A stretch of DNA of 64,000 bases. Origin: Calothrix anomala FACHB-343. Lineage in GTDB: Bacteria; Cyanobacteriota; Cyanobacteriia; Cyanobacteriales; Nostocaceae. The stretch lies in assembly GCF_014696435.1 (NCBI RefSeq), contig NZ_JACJQG010000042.1, positions 19,025-83,024 of the forward strand. Direction: 5' to 3'. Made by a program: the position numbers and the translations under genes. A model generated the notes under the pieces. It saw only the letters and a program-made list of their open reading frames with translations, did not search any database and had not been told where the DNA came from. Of the stretch, positions 38,317 to 48,282 are shown in pieces (position 1 is the first letter of the stretch; each line of letters starts with the position of its first letter).

Positions 38317-39009
38317 TTATGTTTTCTCCTATTTGGTTAATTCAGATTTTTATTCACAGTCCAAAATACACCTAAAGGAATTGTTAAATTTTTCTATGCA
38401 ACCTTTTGTAATATTTGTATTCCTCAATAGTCGGTGTCAACTTTTGCCAGCATTTATAAAAACAGTAGGACTAACGTGTCTCAACTCCAGAGGTTGTATA
38501 AAATAAAGGTTTTGATTTTTCTAAGCGGAAATACTTAGCCTTCAAATCCTTAAGGAAAAACAGTTGTCAAACAAAAGTCGTTAGCCCTACTGTAAACTGA
38601 CGTACTCAATATAAAGTTATGCCTTTTTAGAGACCATTTTTACTATGGGAAAAAATCATATAAAATCAGATCTTTGCAAATAGACAAATAATTCCGTGAA
38701 ATTAAGGAAACTAATATTGGTATTAAATTAAAATAAATATCCAGAAATTATGCGTAGATTACTCTTTACACCTTTAATTTATTCATGACTGAGTAAATGG
38801 TGGGACTATTTTCTATACACAAATTTTCTCTAGACAAAATATTAAAATCACCTTCATTGCGGTAAATACGAATAAAAGCGGCGCAATTTGTGTTATTTAT
38901 TACCAACTATTGACGGCAAGCAGTTTGGTATCCTGACAGATAAGGCGTTGCTTGCTTCCCTATCTGTAGAATATTCAGAAGATATTGGCTTCTATCTCCA
39001 GATTGACAA
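38317..39009. other. AT-rich gap with an inverted-repeat element
   Basis: No gene supported in about 690 bp. The only structure is the 132-bp inverted-end unit at 38462-38593. The 66-codon plus-strand frame at 38888-39088 has no protein-like features and runs into the peptidase gene antisense. Confidence 0.6.
38462..38593. mobile_element. 132-bp element with 15-bp near-perfect inverted ends
   Basis: ACAGTAGGACTAACG at 38462-38476 and CGTTAGCCCTACTGT at 38579-38593 are reverse complements with one mismatch. The size and lack of ORF fit a MITE-like element. Only one copy is in the window, and no clear target duplication was seen beyond flanking A residues. Confidence 0.5.
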
Positions 39010-40053
39010 TCAATCAAACTCAGTGAGACAAAAAGCTGTTAGTAAGTCTATACAATTAGCGATCGCGCCTAGATGCGCAATTTCATAACCATGTGTATTC
39101 TGTGTCGGAAATGCTAAACAAGCAGCACGACCCACATGTCCGAATTTCATCGCAATCGATGCATCGCTACCAAATTGACTTAAAATTGCTAGCTGTACTG
39201 GTATATCACGTTGTTTAGCACAGTGGCGCAGTTGCCCATTCAATATTTCATCATACATGCCATAGGCATCTTGAGACAAGATTACCGGACTTTTTCCCTC
39301 TTTAATCGGATATTCGCTGGATAAAGGGCAAATCTCTAAAGCAATCAAAGCATCCAAAACCTGATTTTGAGTGAAAAATAAAGCGCCAATTGCACCCACT
39401 TCTTCTTTAGCTGAGGCTACCAAATAAACATCGACTGGTGGCTGTTTGACTTGTTGCGCCAGAGCCAGGAGAATTGCCACTGAGGCTTTGTTATCTAAGG
39501 TGTAACTAGCAATATAATCCTTGAGCCTAATTGGGTGCTTGCGATGCTTACCGATCGCCATTCTGGTTCCTGGACGGATACCTGCTGTGGCTAACTCTTC
39601 TGTTGTCAGTTTTGTTTCAATCCAGGCGTTTTCCCACTTCACAGCAGTATCTTCTTGCTGGACTTTTTGGGGTGATTCATGGGATACATGACGGGAGCCA
39701 AAACTGAGAATACCGCTAATAGTTTGGTTATCGCCTAATAAATCAACCACGCCCTCACCGTAAATCCACGGATAAGAACCGCCCAGTTTGCGGACTTCCA
39801 CCCGACCGTCATCGCCAATAGTTTTAACGATACCGCCAATTTCATCTTTATGAGCAGTGATGGCAATAGCTTTGTCAGGATTTTTACCAGGAATCTTGGC
39901 AATGATATTATCAGCGCGATCGCTCCAAACTTCCACACCCAGACTAGCAAATTGCTGAAGTAAAAATTGGTTAATTTCCGTTTCCACACCGCTAGGGGAA
40001 TGGTGCATGACTAATTCTGCAATTATTTGAAATAGCTGCTCGTAATCCCACAT
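39010..40053 (-). CDS. M42-family metallo-aminopeptidase
   Basis: A 347-residue dinuclear zinc aminopeptidase of the M42 (tetrahedral aminopeptidase/CelM) family. Motifs in order are MHHSPSGVETEINQFL, AHKDEIGGIVKTI (first His-x-Asp zinc ligands), SYTLDNKASVAILLAL (bridging Asp), ASAKEEVGAIGALFF (catalytic Glu pair) and NTHGYEIAHLGAI (C-terminal His ligand). The ATG at 40053 was chosen; a TTG eight codons upstream is less likely. Likely a cytoplasmic peptide-degrading enzyme. Confidence 0.9.
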   Translation of the reverse strand: MWDYEQLFQIIAELVMHHSPSGVETEINQFLLQQFASLGVEVWSDRADNIIAKIPGKNPDKAIAITAHKDEIGGIVKTIGDDGRVEVRKLGGSYPWIYGEGVVDLLGDNQTISGILSFGSRHVSHESPQKVQQEDTAVKWENAWIETKLTTEELATAGIRPGTRMAIGKHRKHPIRLKDYIASYTLDNKASVAILLALAQQVKQPPVDVYLVASAKEEVGAIGALFFTQNQVLDALIALEICPLSSEYPIKEGKSPVILSQDAYGMYDEILNGQLRHCAKQRDIPVQLAILSQFGSDASIAMKFGHVGRAACLAFPTQNTHGYEIAHLGAIANCIDLLTAFCLTEFD

Positions 40054-40123
40054 AAATATATGATTTTTAGCTGACAATTAAATATAAATATTTTTACCTA
40101 AAAATTATCTATTCGGGGTGAAA

Positions 40124-40900
40124 ATGCAAGCTATCTCTAGAGCTAAACCAAACTTTTTTCAACAACCAACCTTTGCTTCTGTTAAAGAAGAACGCCTACA
40201 TCGTCAGCAACGCCTAGCCGCAGCTTTCCGGTTATTTGCGCGATTTGGATTTGATGAAGGTATTGCAGGACATATTACAGTCCGCGATCCAGAATATCCC
40301 GATCAATTTTGGGTTAATCCTTTAGGAAAGCATTTCGGTTTAATTCGCGTCAGTGACCTAATTTTAGTCAATCAGCAAGGTGAAGTGATAGCAGGCGATC
40401 GCCCAGTCAATACAGCCGCCTTTGCAATTCATTCTCAAATACATGCAGCTCGTCCTGACGTAGTCGCAGCAGCTCACGCCCATTCTATCTATGGTAAAAG
40501 TTGGGCTAGCCTGGGTCGTCTGCTCGATCCTTTAACCCAAGATGCTTGTGCTTTCTACCAAGACCATAGCCTGTTTGATGACTATACAGGCGTAGTTTTA
40601 GAAGTCGCTGAAGGTAAACGCATCGCCCAAACATTAGGCAAAAACAAAGCCATAATTCTCAAGAATCATGGCTTGTTAACAGTTGGTCATTCCGTGGATG
40701 AAGCTGCTTGGTGGTTTATCACAATGGAGCGCTCTTGTCAAGCTCAACTCCTAGCCCAAGCGGCTGGTCAACCGCAATTAATCAAACCAGAATCTGCCAC
40801 TATTGCCCATCAGCAAGTAGGAGGGCATGATTTAGGTTGGTTTAGCTTTCAACCTTTATATGAGTTGATAGTCCACCAGGAACCCGACCTACTATCGTAA
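40124..40900 (+). CDS. Class II aldolase/adducin family protein
   Basis: A 258-residue protein of the fuculose-aldolase/adducin fold. Zinc-ligand motif AAAHAHSIYGKSWASLG (His-x-His) is at about residues 117-133, and KNHGLLTVGHSVDEAAWWF has the third His. The N-terminal GFDEGIAGHITVRDPE binds substrate in relatives. The substrate is unknown. ATG at 40124 was chosen; GTG at 40118 sits two codons upstream. Its 3' end overlaps the convergent GDSL gene by 59 bp. Confidence 0.85.
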   Translation: MQAISRAKPNFFQQPTFASVKEERLHRQQRLAAAFRLFARFGFDEGIAGHITVRDPEYPDQFWVNPLGKHFGLIRVSDLILVNQQGEVIAGDRPVNTAAFAIHSQIHAARPDVVAAAHAHSIYGKSWASLGRLLDPLTQDACAFYQDHSLFDDYTGVVLEVAEGKRIAQTLGKNKAIILKNHGLLTVGHSVDEAAWWFITMERSCQAQLLAQAAGQPQLIKPESATIAHQQVGGHDLGWFSFQPLYELIVHQEPDLLS

Positions 40901-41924
40901 GTTGTGGCTGTTTGCGTTTGCGTCTGATAGCAGCTGCTGTACCCCAAGCTGCGATAGCCAATGTCCCCAAAGCTGGAGAAGGTTCGGGGACTGACTTCGC
41001 CTCTAAAGCATTTAGTGCTGAAGTTGCAATTAACTTATGAGTAGCAGCTGTTGGGTGATACTCATCCCAAAATAAATACTCGTCGGGATTAGAACAGGTG
41101 ATGGAAGTTGTTTCACTGGTGAAGGTGAGACAAGCATCACTAATATTTTTGATGCCCAGTTTATCTTTATTGGCGATCGTCTGCTCAAATAAAGAATAAG
41201 CATCAACATAAACAATATTGAGATCCGGTTTTTGGCTCAAAATATTCAGCGTTTGTTCTAAAGCTGAATTAAAACTTTTGGTTGCTAGGCTAAGTTTGTT
41301 AGGATCTCGACCACCGATTTTAGCTGCTGGTAGTTTGCCTAAATCTGGCAAATTAAACACCATCAAATTTTTAACACCAACTGTATCACTTGCTAGAACA
41401 TTCAACGCTTGTGATACATATTGAGCTGGGGTGGTAACGTCTGTCTCATCCAGAAACAGAAAATCATTTGCACCTGCCCAGAAGGTGTAAAGTGCATTTG
41501 GGTTAGCCTTCTGGTTACTTTGTTTTAAAGAATCTGCGTAACCTAGAACTTGTGCAAGTACTCCAGGTAAGGGTAAATCGGGACGGACAGCATTACCCAA
41601 ACCAGTAGAAGCACCTCCAAAAGCGAAGTTGATACCTTCTGTAGGATCAACAGGATTAGTAAATAAAGTAGGTTGTAAATTTAGCTCATCTCCAAGATCT
41701 TCCACCCATAGAGGCCCATTGGAAAAACGCCCATCTGCATAATTTGCAATTGGTGGGCCTGGAGGGTATGTTTGCCCCGATGCATTATATGTGTTACGAC
41801 GATCGGAGAGACTATCACCAAATACGTAAAGCTGATTAAATGTGGTGATACTTGCAGCATTTGCCTTGATTGGCAACATCAAAGGTAAGAGAAAAAATCC
41901 TGCCTGAACAAATTGTTTTTTCAT
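40842..41924 (-). CDS. Secreted GDSL/SGNH hydrolase with PEP-CTERM anchor
   Basis: A 360-residue esterase/lipase-like protein. A signal peptide (MKKQFVQAGFFLLPLMLPIKANA) precedes block I (YVFGDSLSD, catalytic Ser), block III GANDF, and block V DEYHPT with the catalytic Asp and His. Near the C-terminus, SVPEPSPALGTLAIAAWGTAAAIRRKRK is a PEP-CTERM sorting signal, normally handled by an exosortase. Unusually, about 20 residues follow the Arg/Lys cluster; they lie in the overlap with the aldolase gene. The ATG at 41924 is preferred to a start 55 codons upstream. Confidence 0.88.
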   Translation of the reverse strand: MKKQFVQAGFFLLPLMLPIKANAASITTFNQLYVFGDSLSDRRNTYNASGQTYPPGPPIANYADGRFSNGPLWVEDLGDELNLQPTLFTNPVDPTEGINFAFGGASTGLGNAVRPDLPLPGVLAQVLGYADSLKQSNQKANPNALYTFWAGANDFLFLDETDVTTPAQYVSQALNVLASDTVGVKNLMVFNLPDLGKLPAAKIGGRDPNKLSLATKSFNSALEQTLNILSQKPDLNIVYVDAYSLFEQTIANKDKLGIKNISDACLTFTSETTSITCSNPDEYLFWDEYHPTAATHKLIATSALNALEAKSVPEPSPALGTLAIAAWGTAAAIRRKRKQPQLTIVGRVPGGLSTHIKVES

Positions 41925-42549
41925 GATTATGTAACTTAGGTATTCTTGGCACTGTATGAATAGAAAAAATGGGAATAATTTAAATGAAATTACTGATTTT
42001 TGATTAATTAATAGCCAAAAAGAGCATGTTTTCTCAAATATTTGATTTTGCTTACGTATCTTTGATGAGATGAGCAAATTACGTACCAATCAAATATAAA
42101 TTAAAATGCTTTTTCGTGCCTAAATTTACGGAATTTTTATATATACCGCCTATTTTTTTCACAAAAAATTCTCAATTTCTATCCTGAAAATTATCAGTGT
42201 GGGCGGGGGAATGCCCACTTTACGCGATCGATTAAGTACGTAAGTACTAAAAAACAGCAATCTAGGACTTACGCACCGAACACAAAAACCCTCACAAGGG
42301 TGGTCAAAAGTCAAAAGTCAATGGTCAAAATTCACGTTTTTGGACTATGGACTATTGACCATTGACAAAAAGCATGAAAAATATCTGACACTGCGTAAGT
42401 CCTACAATCAACTTAAGTCCTGACTATTAATGGACTTCCAGAGAATAAATTACCCAAGATATTTAATCAGGTTTTTCTCTACTCCCCCTGCTCCCTGCTC
42501 CCTGCCCCCTGCCTGCATAGAGATTGGTTATTTTTTTAATTGAAAGTCC
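41925..42549. other. Gap with MITE copy 2
   Basis: No gene supported. Contains the 142-bp MITE at 42263-42404, and CCCTGCTCCCTG-type repeats at about 42483-42514. The GDSL gene promoter should lie in the first 150 bp. Confidence 0.6.
42263..42404. mobile_element. 142-bp MITE, copy 2, with 5-bp target-site duplication
   Basis: Same ends (TAGGACTTACGCA / TGCGTAAGTCCTA) and length as the unit at 27585, differing at only a few bases. The flanks are CAATC on both sides, a different 5-bp direct repeat from copy 1, which shows that the two insertions are independent. Confidence 0.92.
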
Positions 42550-43971
42550 CTAAGTTTGTGGACGCTGTAACTTTAAAGCATCAACAGCTGATATTCCCTC
42601 GCCTTGGGTGCCAAAGTACCATAGTGCGGCTGCTGCTTCGGCGCGAGTTACTGGTTTTTTCGGTTGAAATAATGTTGTATATCCAAATACTCGCCGGATA
42701 TTTGATTGTTCGCCATTTTGGTGATCGGCTAATACGGCTCTTAAAGCTTTGGGGTCAATTTTGCCTGCATCTTGAAAACCCCAGGTTTGTTTTACCGCAT
42801 CTAAGCTAGCAGTAGGTAAAGCTTGGCGGCTATCTAAAGGTATTTTCCACAGTAGCAACTGCTCCCTTGTTAAGGGTGCATCAGGACGGAATAACACGGC
42901 GGTAGTATCACCAGATAAGGAACTAGGAATTAATCCCGCTTCGGCTAATCCTTGAATTGCCGGAAAATCAGGATCTTTGACAGAAACATCAGTAAAAGCA
43001 GGTTGGGCGCTGTCTGCGGCTAAACGAATCTGTTTGGCTGGATTATTTGCATACATAGCATTGTTAGCAGCTACTAACCAACGAGCATATTCTCGCCGAG
43101 TAATGGTTTTTGCGGGGGCAAATTGGCTAGTTTTTGCTTGGGCGTTGTTTTTAGTTGCTTGTATGGCTGGAGACAAAACACCTAATTTAGCTAAATCCTG
43201 AATATGCTCTCGCAGTTGTTGTGGTGCTTGGTTAATATCAGTGAATACAACAGATGTATTTGTAGTTGCACTAGATACTGGACTATTTGCTACAGTTCCC
43301 GGCTGTGTGGCTGCGTTTGTCGGTAGTACAGGGCCAATAAACTGCGAATCGCCTGGTTGAGGAACGCCGCTAGGAGTTTGGGCGTTATTAGTTTCAGTCT
43401 CGCTGGGGCTGCTAGTTGGCGTAGCTTGCGCCGTTGTCGTGCTAGATGGTAAATACTCAATTAATAATTTAGTGGCTGTTTGTGGCTGATTAGGTGCAGG
43501 ATTGGTGACTGATTGAGCTTGAATTGAAACCTTAACCAGTACATTATTACGCTGCGCCTCAAAAACGCCGCCAACATCATCGCTAGGTTTTTGGTTAATC
43601 TGCCAATTATTAGCTTGGAACTGATTTGTGTAGAAATTGGTAATAAAATTGCTGGGGTCAGCACTTAGCCAGCGAGTTGAGACTTTTTTTTCTGTGTCAG
43701 TTGCAGGTGTAACTGTTTCTAACTTGGCATTAGGATATATAGGGATATCTTGGGGAAAATCAACTGGTAATTGAACTGTTGATTGGTTTGGCTGTGTTTG
43801 CGGTTGCTGATCCTTCGGTTCACCAAACACAACTGGGTTAGTTTGCAACTGAGGATCAGCCGCCAAAGATTGTTCTAAGTTCTTGGCGGTAGGACTGTTA
43901 GCACAGGCTGTTAACGAAGAGAGGAAAACAGCCAAACTCAGAAAAACAGCTGGATTTTTACAGGGCAGCAC
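42550..43971 (-). CDS. SLH-domain lipoprotein
   Basis: A 473-residue envelope protein. The N-terminus has a lipoprotein signal (FLSLAVFLSSLTAC, lipobox Cys at about 23). A low-complexity Gln/Pro/Thr-rich stretch, a globular segment (about 85-170), and another Thr/Ser/Gln-rich linker follow. The C-terminal half has S-layer homology repeats (for example FTDINQAPQQLREHIQDLAKLGVLSP and FTDVSVKDPDFPAIQGLAEAGLIP). It probably tethers to the wall or bridges it with the outer membrane. Function otherwise unknown. Confidence 0.85.
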   Translation of the reverse strand: MLPCKNPAVFLSLAVFLSSLTACANSPTAKNLEQSLAADPQLQTNPVVFGEPKDQQPQTQPNQSTVQLPVDFPQDIPIYPNAKLETVTPATDTEKKVSTRWLSADPSNFITNFYTNQFQANNWQINQKPSDDVGGVFEAQRNNVLVKVSIQAQSVTNPAPNQPQTATKLLIEYLPSSTTTAQATPTSSPSETETNNAQTPSGVPQPGDSQFIGPVLPTNAATQPGTVANSPVSSATTNTSVVFTDINQAPQQLREHIQDLAKLGVLSPAIQATKNNAQAKTSQFAPAKTITRREYARWLVAANNAMYANNPAKQIRLAADSAQPAFTDVSVKDPDFPAIQGLAEAGLIPSSLSGDTTAVLFRPDAPLTREQLLLWKIPLDSRQALPTASLDAVKQTWGFQDAGKIDPKALRAVLADHQNGEQSNIRRVFGYTTLFQPKKPVTRAEAAAALWYFGTQGEGISAVDALKLQRPQT

Positions 43972-44070
43972 AGGAATTTATCACATCTAGTGTCAATTCC
44001 TACCCTAGCGCAGACTGTCCCCTGAAAGTTCAAGCCTTAGGGATGAAGTTTTTCAATGGTCAATGGTCAG

Positions 44071-44140
44071 AGACGCGATTAATCGCGTCTCTACAATTTT
44101 TATTTTGAATTTTGAATTTTGAATTTTGAATTTTGAATTG
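44071..44140. repeat. Palindrome plus TTTTGAA heptamers
   Basis: AGACGCGATTAATCGCGTCT at 44071-44090, followed by five TTTTGAA units (44104-44140). Both repeats also occur elsewhere in the window. Confidence 0.85.
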
Positions 44141-44176
44141 ATTCATTTGTCCTCCTTGTCTCCCTTGTCCTCCTTT

Positions 44177-45673
44177 TCACTTAACGGCAATTTGAGGTTC
44201 GGGGAATTGATGTAAAACGCGCCAAAGAACGGTGTAGCTACCATCTGCACGGCGTCGCACTGGGCGAAAGGCAACTAGGATGTCGCTGCTAGGTATCTTT
44301 TCTAACTGATTTAAATATTGGCGCTCTTGTGGTGAAAGGGGTTTACCACGGATAATCATATCTGGTACTTGGAATTGTAGCGATCGCACTAAATAAGTAT
44401 GGTTTAATTCTGCTTTCGCACTGGCGAAAATTACTTGGTTGAAGTTCCAGTTCTGGTCTTTACCAGTCACAAACCGCCGCCGTTCTACTTGTAACTCTTC
44501 TAATTGCTTGGGCGGTTGGTAATTGAGGAAAAATTCTCTCGTGGTTTTGGCTACAGGTTGCAACTGAGAATCTAACTTAGTTAGGGGAATATCGCCTAAA
44601 TCTACCATGAAACTGTAGTCTACACCTTGATACCCTAATTCAAAGCGATCGCCTATTATTTGAAGTGCTAGACTGGGAGTAAAACCCCCTTGAGCATCAC
44701 CTAGCAAGGGGAAAGGATAACGTTCGCTCACAGTCGGTGTTAAGCGATTTTCCAGTCTACTTAACGAACGCTGGTAAGCCAAACCAGGTAACACGCGGAA
44801 AATGCCAGTCTGAGGCAATTTCAAAAAAGTGGCGTAGGTTTGGGGTTCTTGGGAATCTATGTCGTAAGTAAAACGGTCAAGTATGGCTGAAGTTTCCTGG
44901 GGATATGTAAATTGATTTGGTAAAGGAAATTCTACTTGAGCTGCGGTCAAGAATTTCTTGACAGTTGCTATTGTCTTCAGCGCGTCTTCGGGTGCGGCGA
45001 TCGCGGGTGGCACAGGTGGTATATATTCAGCTATAGCTGTTTTAGCAGTCCGACCAATCATTATTTGGGAAGACGAAGCTAAATTCTCTGCTGGTGTCGC
45101 TAACGGTGTCGCTAGTCGGTCGAGTTGGGGATACTGGAGTGGTGCAATACTCAGCACTGGATCTGATTGCCGTTCGCCCGTCACTAAGGGTAGGCTGGTA
45201 ACTAACCCTAATTCTCCCCGCCGAGACAATAACCGATCTAATATCGGAGCCAGTTTTAATAATTCTTGGTTAGATGCATACAAAGAGCAGTAAATTTTTA
45301 ATTGTGACCTATTTAACTGCTCGGCTAAAGGGGAATTCTGAGTGATATCCACTCCGGAGGTACATACATTTTTTGGACTTTTATTTTGCCTGGAGAGAAA
45401 AGCATCTACCAACTTGGTATGAACAGTTAATTGTCCTTGCACAGCTCGCATCTGATTGGCATCAGGTGAGATCATAGCTTGCTCAATCCGAGCTAGAAGA
45501 TTTATCTGTTGCTGTATTAACTTACTAGCTGTAGTATAAAAGCTTTCATTTGCTGGCATTGTTGCCGGAATTTGTTTCCCAGAAGCTGAAGACCTATGAT
45601 CGGGGTTTTGATTGCTAACTGGAATAGAAGCTAAAGAAAAAGGAAGTAAAAGACTAAAAAATATGTATCTCAT
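44177..45673 (-). CDS. Unknown exported protein
   Basis: A 498-residue protein with an N-terminal hydrophobic stretch (MRYIFFSLLLPFSLASIPVS) that looks like a signal peptide. No known domain was recognised. Two cysteines (about 103 and 128) could form one disulfide in the N-terminal helical region. The C-terminal two thirds are rich in aromatic and basic residues without repeats. It lies on the same strand as the SLH lipoprotein gene, upstream of it, and could share a transcript. I cannot assign a function. Confidence 0.8.
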   Translation of the reverse strand: MRYIFFSLLLPFSLASIPVSNQNPDHRSSASGKQIPATMPANESFYTTASKLIQQQINLLARIEQAMISPDANQMRAVQGQLTVHTKLVDAFLSRQNKSPKNVCTSGVDITQNSPLAEQLNRSQLKIYCSLYASNQELLKLAPILDRLLSRRGELGLVTSLPLVTGERQSDPVLSIAPLQYPQLDRLATPLATPAENLASSSQIMIGRTAKTAIAEYIPPVPPAIAAPEDALKTIATVKKFLTAAQVEFPLPNQFTYPQETSAILDRFTYDIDSQEPQTYATFLKLPQTGIFRVLPGLAYQRSLSRLENRLTPTVSERYPFPLLGDAQGGFTPSLALQIIGDRFELGYQGVDYSFMVDLGDIPLTKLDSQLQPVAKTTREFFLNYQPPKQLEELQVERRRFVTGKDQNWNFNQVIFASAKAELNHTYLVRSLQFQVPDMIIRGKPLSPQERQYLNQLEKIPSSDILVAFRPVRRRADGSYTVLWRVLHQFPEPQIAVK

Positions 45674-45819
45674 CTTTAAAAGCCCTGGACTGATGGGAGT
45701 ATGAAAAATCTAAAATAGATATTAAATTTAAAAGAAAGAACGACCACCGACAAGCGTCAGTCCATTTTAAATTTTCCTCAAGCGTCGCCGGGTTGTTACC
45801 AGTGCTGAAACACGATTAC

Positions 45820-47007
45820 ATGCCAGTTTCTCAAGACCAGCCGATCTCTTCTGAGGCTCCGCTTCAGCTGTTACTATTTGTTGATGGGCGTCCCAAGTCC
45901 CGACAACAAGTACAGCGTATACGTGCTTACTTAACAGAATTAAAAACTGGGTATCAATTTGAACTACAAATTATTGATGTAGGACAACAACCTTACATGG
46001 CGGAACACTTTAAATTAGTGGCAACGCCAGCATTAGTTAAAATCCACCCAGAACCCAGACAAATTATTGCGGGTAGTAATATCATCGGTCAGCTGAAAAA
46101 CTGGTGGCCCCGTTGGCAAACGGCGGTAGATACCTATGTGCAACTGCAGGAAGATTTACAAGAACGTTTAGATGAAAGCGATCGCGTAGTGGCCCCTCAA
46201 CCGACGATAAATTCAGTGGCTGCTTCTGCCGAACTGATCCGCTTATCTGACGAAATCTTTCGTTTAAAACAGGAAAAAGAAAAACTTCAAGAGCAATTGC
46301 AATTTAAAGACAGGGTAATTGCTGTATTAGCCCACGATCTGCGGAATCCTCTAACTGCTGCGGCGATCGCCATAGAAACTCTCCAATCTAATTACAATAT
46401 TGAAACTGGGCAATTTCAGCGCCTCAAACCAGCAATGACAGCCCATTTATTAAAACAAGCCCGCAATCAAACTAAGATTATTGACCGTATGATTACGGAT
46501 CTTTTACAGGGTGGTAGAGGCAATGATACAGAGCTACCAATAGTACCCCAAAAAATGGCGATCGGCAAACTTTGTTTAGATGTATTAGAAGAATTACGCG
46601 ATCGCTACAATGCTAAATCTCAGCACATAGAAACCGATATCCCCAAAGATTTACCTTTTGTTTATGGCGATCCAGAACGCATCCACCAAGTGTTGATGAA
46701 TCTGTTAGACAATGCCATTAAATATACGCCTATTGCAGGTAAAATCAGTGTTACCGGACTGCACCGCACGAGTCAAAAAGTGCAGATTAGTATTGGGGAT
46801 ACAGGCCCGGGAATTCCTTTAGAAAACCGCGATCAAATATTTGAAAACCACTTCCGCCTGCAACGCGATGAAGGCACAGAAGGTTATGGAATAGGTCTTT
46901 GTGTCTGCCAACGCATTATTCGCGCCCACTACGGTCAAATTTGGGTAGACTCTGTCCCTAATGGTGGCTCATGGTTCCACTTTACATTGCCAGTATATCC
47001 CTCTTAA
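45820..47007 (+). CDS. sasA: Circadian clock-associated histidine kinase SasA
   Basis: Output kinase that binds KaiC and phosphorylates RpaA. Residues about 10-105 ([24 protein letters not shown] ... [22 protein letters not shown]) form the KaiB-like thioredoxin-fold sensor unique to SasA. A coiled linker leads to the HisKA domain with phospho-acceptor His172 in [13 protein letters not shown], then HATPase_c with N box [11 protein letters not shown]1 GDTGPGIPL and G2 [15 protein letters not shown] at 45820 gives 395 residues; TTG at 45793 and GTG at 45802 are in frame upstream. kaiABC are not in the window. Confidence 0.95.
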   Translation: MPVSQDQPISSEAPLQLLLFVDGRPKSRQQVQRIRAYLTELKTGYQFELQIIDVGQQPYMAEHFKLVATPALVKIHPEPRQIIAGSNIIGQLKNWWPRWQTAVDTYVQLQEDLQERLDESDRVVAPQPTINSVAASAELIRLSDEIFRLKQEKEKLQEQLQFKDRVIAVLAHDLRNPLTAAAIAIETLQSNYNIETGQFQRLKPAMTAHLLKQARNQTKIIDRMITDLLQGGRGNDTELPIVPQKMAIGKLCLDVLEELRDRYNAKSQHIETDIPKDLPFVYGDPERIHQVLMNLLDNAIKYTPIAGKISVTGLHRTSQKVQISIGDTGPGIPLENRDQIFENHFRLQRDEGTEGYGIGLCVCQRIIRAHYGQIWVDSVPNGGSWFHFTLPVYPS

Positions 47008-47151
47008 TCACCGCATTTTTAGAAAGGTAAGTAGAGCGGCGCAATTACAGATAGTTGGTAAAGACTGTCATTAGTCATTAGTCATTTGTTAGCGGCTTCC
47101 TTGTCTCCCTTGTCCCTAGCTTCTAAATAAATCTACTTGCTTCGAGAATGT

Positions 47152-48174
47152 TTATTTGAGAATAATGCGATCGCGCCCCTCTGCCTTGGCTTGATAAAGT
47201 GCTTTATCTGCCTTGACAATCAAATCTGAGGGCGAAGATTCCCATGTCGGAACCATAGTTGCCACACCCATACTCAGGGTGACATACTCACTCACATCAG
47301 ATCCGTCATGAAGTATTTTTAAATCCCTCACACCCGCTTGCATCGCCGCAGCTACATGAACTGCACCTACAGCATGAGTATTAGGCATAATCACAGCAAA
47401 TTCTTCGCCCCCATAACGGGCTACTAAATCTTGATTTTTTTGTGCTGTATGACTTAAAACTTGACCTACCTTTTGTAAGCAAACATCGCCAGCAGGATGA
47501 CCGTATTTATCATTGTAAAATTTAAAAAAGTCAATATCACATAAAATCAGTGATAAAGGTGCTTCTTCTTGCGCTAAATTAATCCACTGCGTATTTAAAT
47601 AATCATCAAAGCGGCGACGGTTCGCTAACCCTGTTAAGCCATCAACGTTAGCGATATGTTGTAACGCCTGATTTGCCGCCTCTAATTGTTTATATACCTG
47701 TGCTTGTTGTAACAATCGCCGTAAACGCTGGCGTAAAACTGCCCAGTGAATTGGTTTGGTAATATAGTCCATCGCCCCTGCTTCAAAGGCACGGTTAACA
47801 GACTCTTCATCATCCAAGCAGGTAATCATCAATATGGGCGTCCGTTCCCATAATTTTGAGATGACAGTATTGTTTAAAGCCGAGTCAGTATCAAAACTCG
47901 CCAATGCCGAGATTAAGTTATTCCTGGCAATCTTCAGCAATTGTCTACAGCATGTGAAGCCATCCATCACCGGCATGACCGCATCTAGCAAGACTATATC
48001 CGGTTTGATAGTATCGTAAGCATCTAAACATTGCTGACCATCATTGACCTCGACCACTCGATAGCCTTCTTGTTCCATAGCTTTACGCAACAGCACTCGC
48101 ATGGTCTTATCATCATCAGCCACCAAAATTAGGGGCGGTTGCTTAGAAATAGAAAATGGACTTATGGCTGACAT
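47152..48174 (-). CDS. Response regulator with diguanylate cyclase output (PleD-like)
   Basis: A 340-residue protein. The receiver (about 13-155) has the acidic pair in LVADDDKTMR, the phospho-acceptor Asp in PDIVLLDAVMPVMDG and Lys in YITKPI. It carries an insert of about 25 residues (ARNNLISALASFDTDSALNNT) before beta-4. The GGDEF domain (about 185-340) has an active RYGGEEF site and the DGLTGLANRRRFD start; the I-site position reads KNQD rather than RxxD, so product inhibition may be weak. It should make cyclic di-GMP on phosphorylation. Start at MSAISPFS was chosen over one 23 codons upstream. Confidence 0.92.
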   Translation of the reverse strand: MSAISPFSISKQPPLILVADDDKTMRVLLRKAMEQEGYRVVEVNDGQQCLDAYDTIKPDIVLLDAVMPVMDGFTCCRQLLKIARNNLISALASFDTDSALNNTVISKLWERTPILMITCLDDEESVNRAFEAGAMDYITKPIHWAVLRQRLRRLLQQAQVYKQLEAANQALQHIANVDGLTGLANRRRFDDYLNTQWINLAQEEAPLSLILCDIDFFKFYNDKYGHPAGDVCLQKVGQVLSHTAQKNQDLVARYGGEEFAVIMPNTHAVGAVHVAAAMQAGVRDLKILHDGSDVSEYVTLSMGVATMVPTWESSPSDLIVKADKALYQAKAEGRDRIILK

Positions 48175-48282
48175 GAGTTGCGTTCCACAGAAATTGAGAG
48201 TATCGGTAAGGGCGAACCTACTAAAACTTGCCCCTTGAACCAAATCGCCTGGGAGTGATAATTTTTTGTATTAGTCACAATC

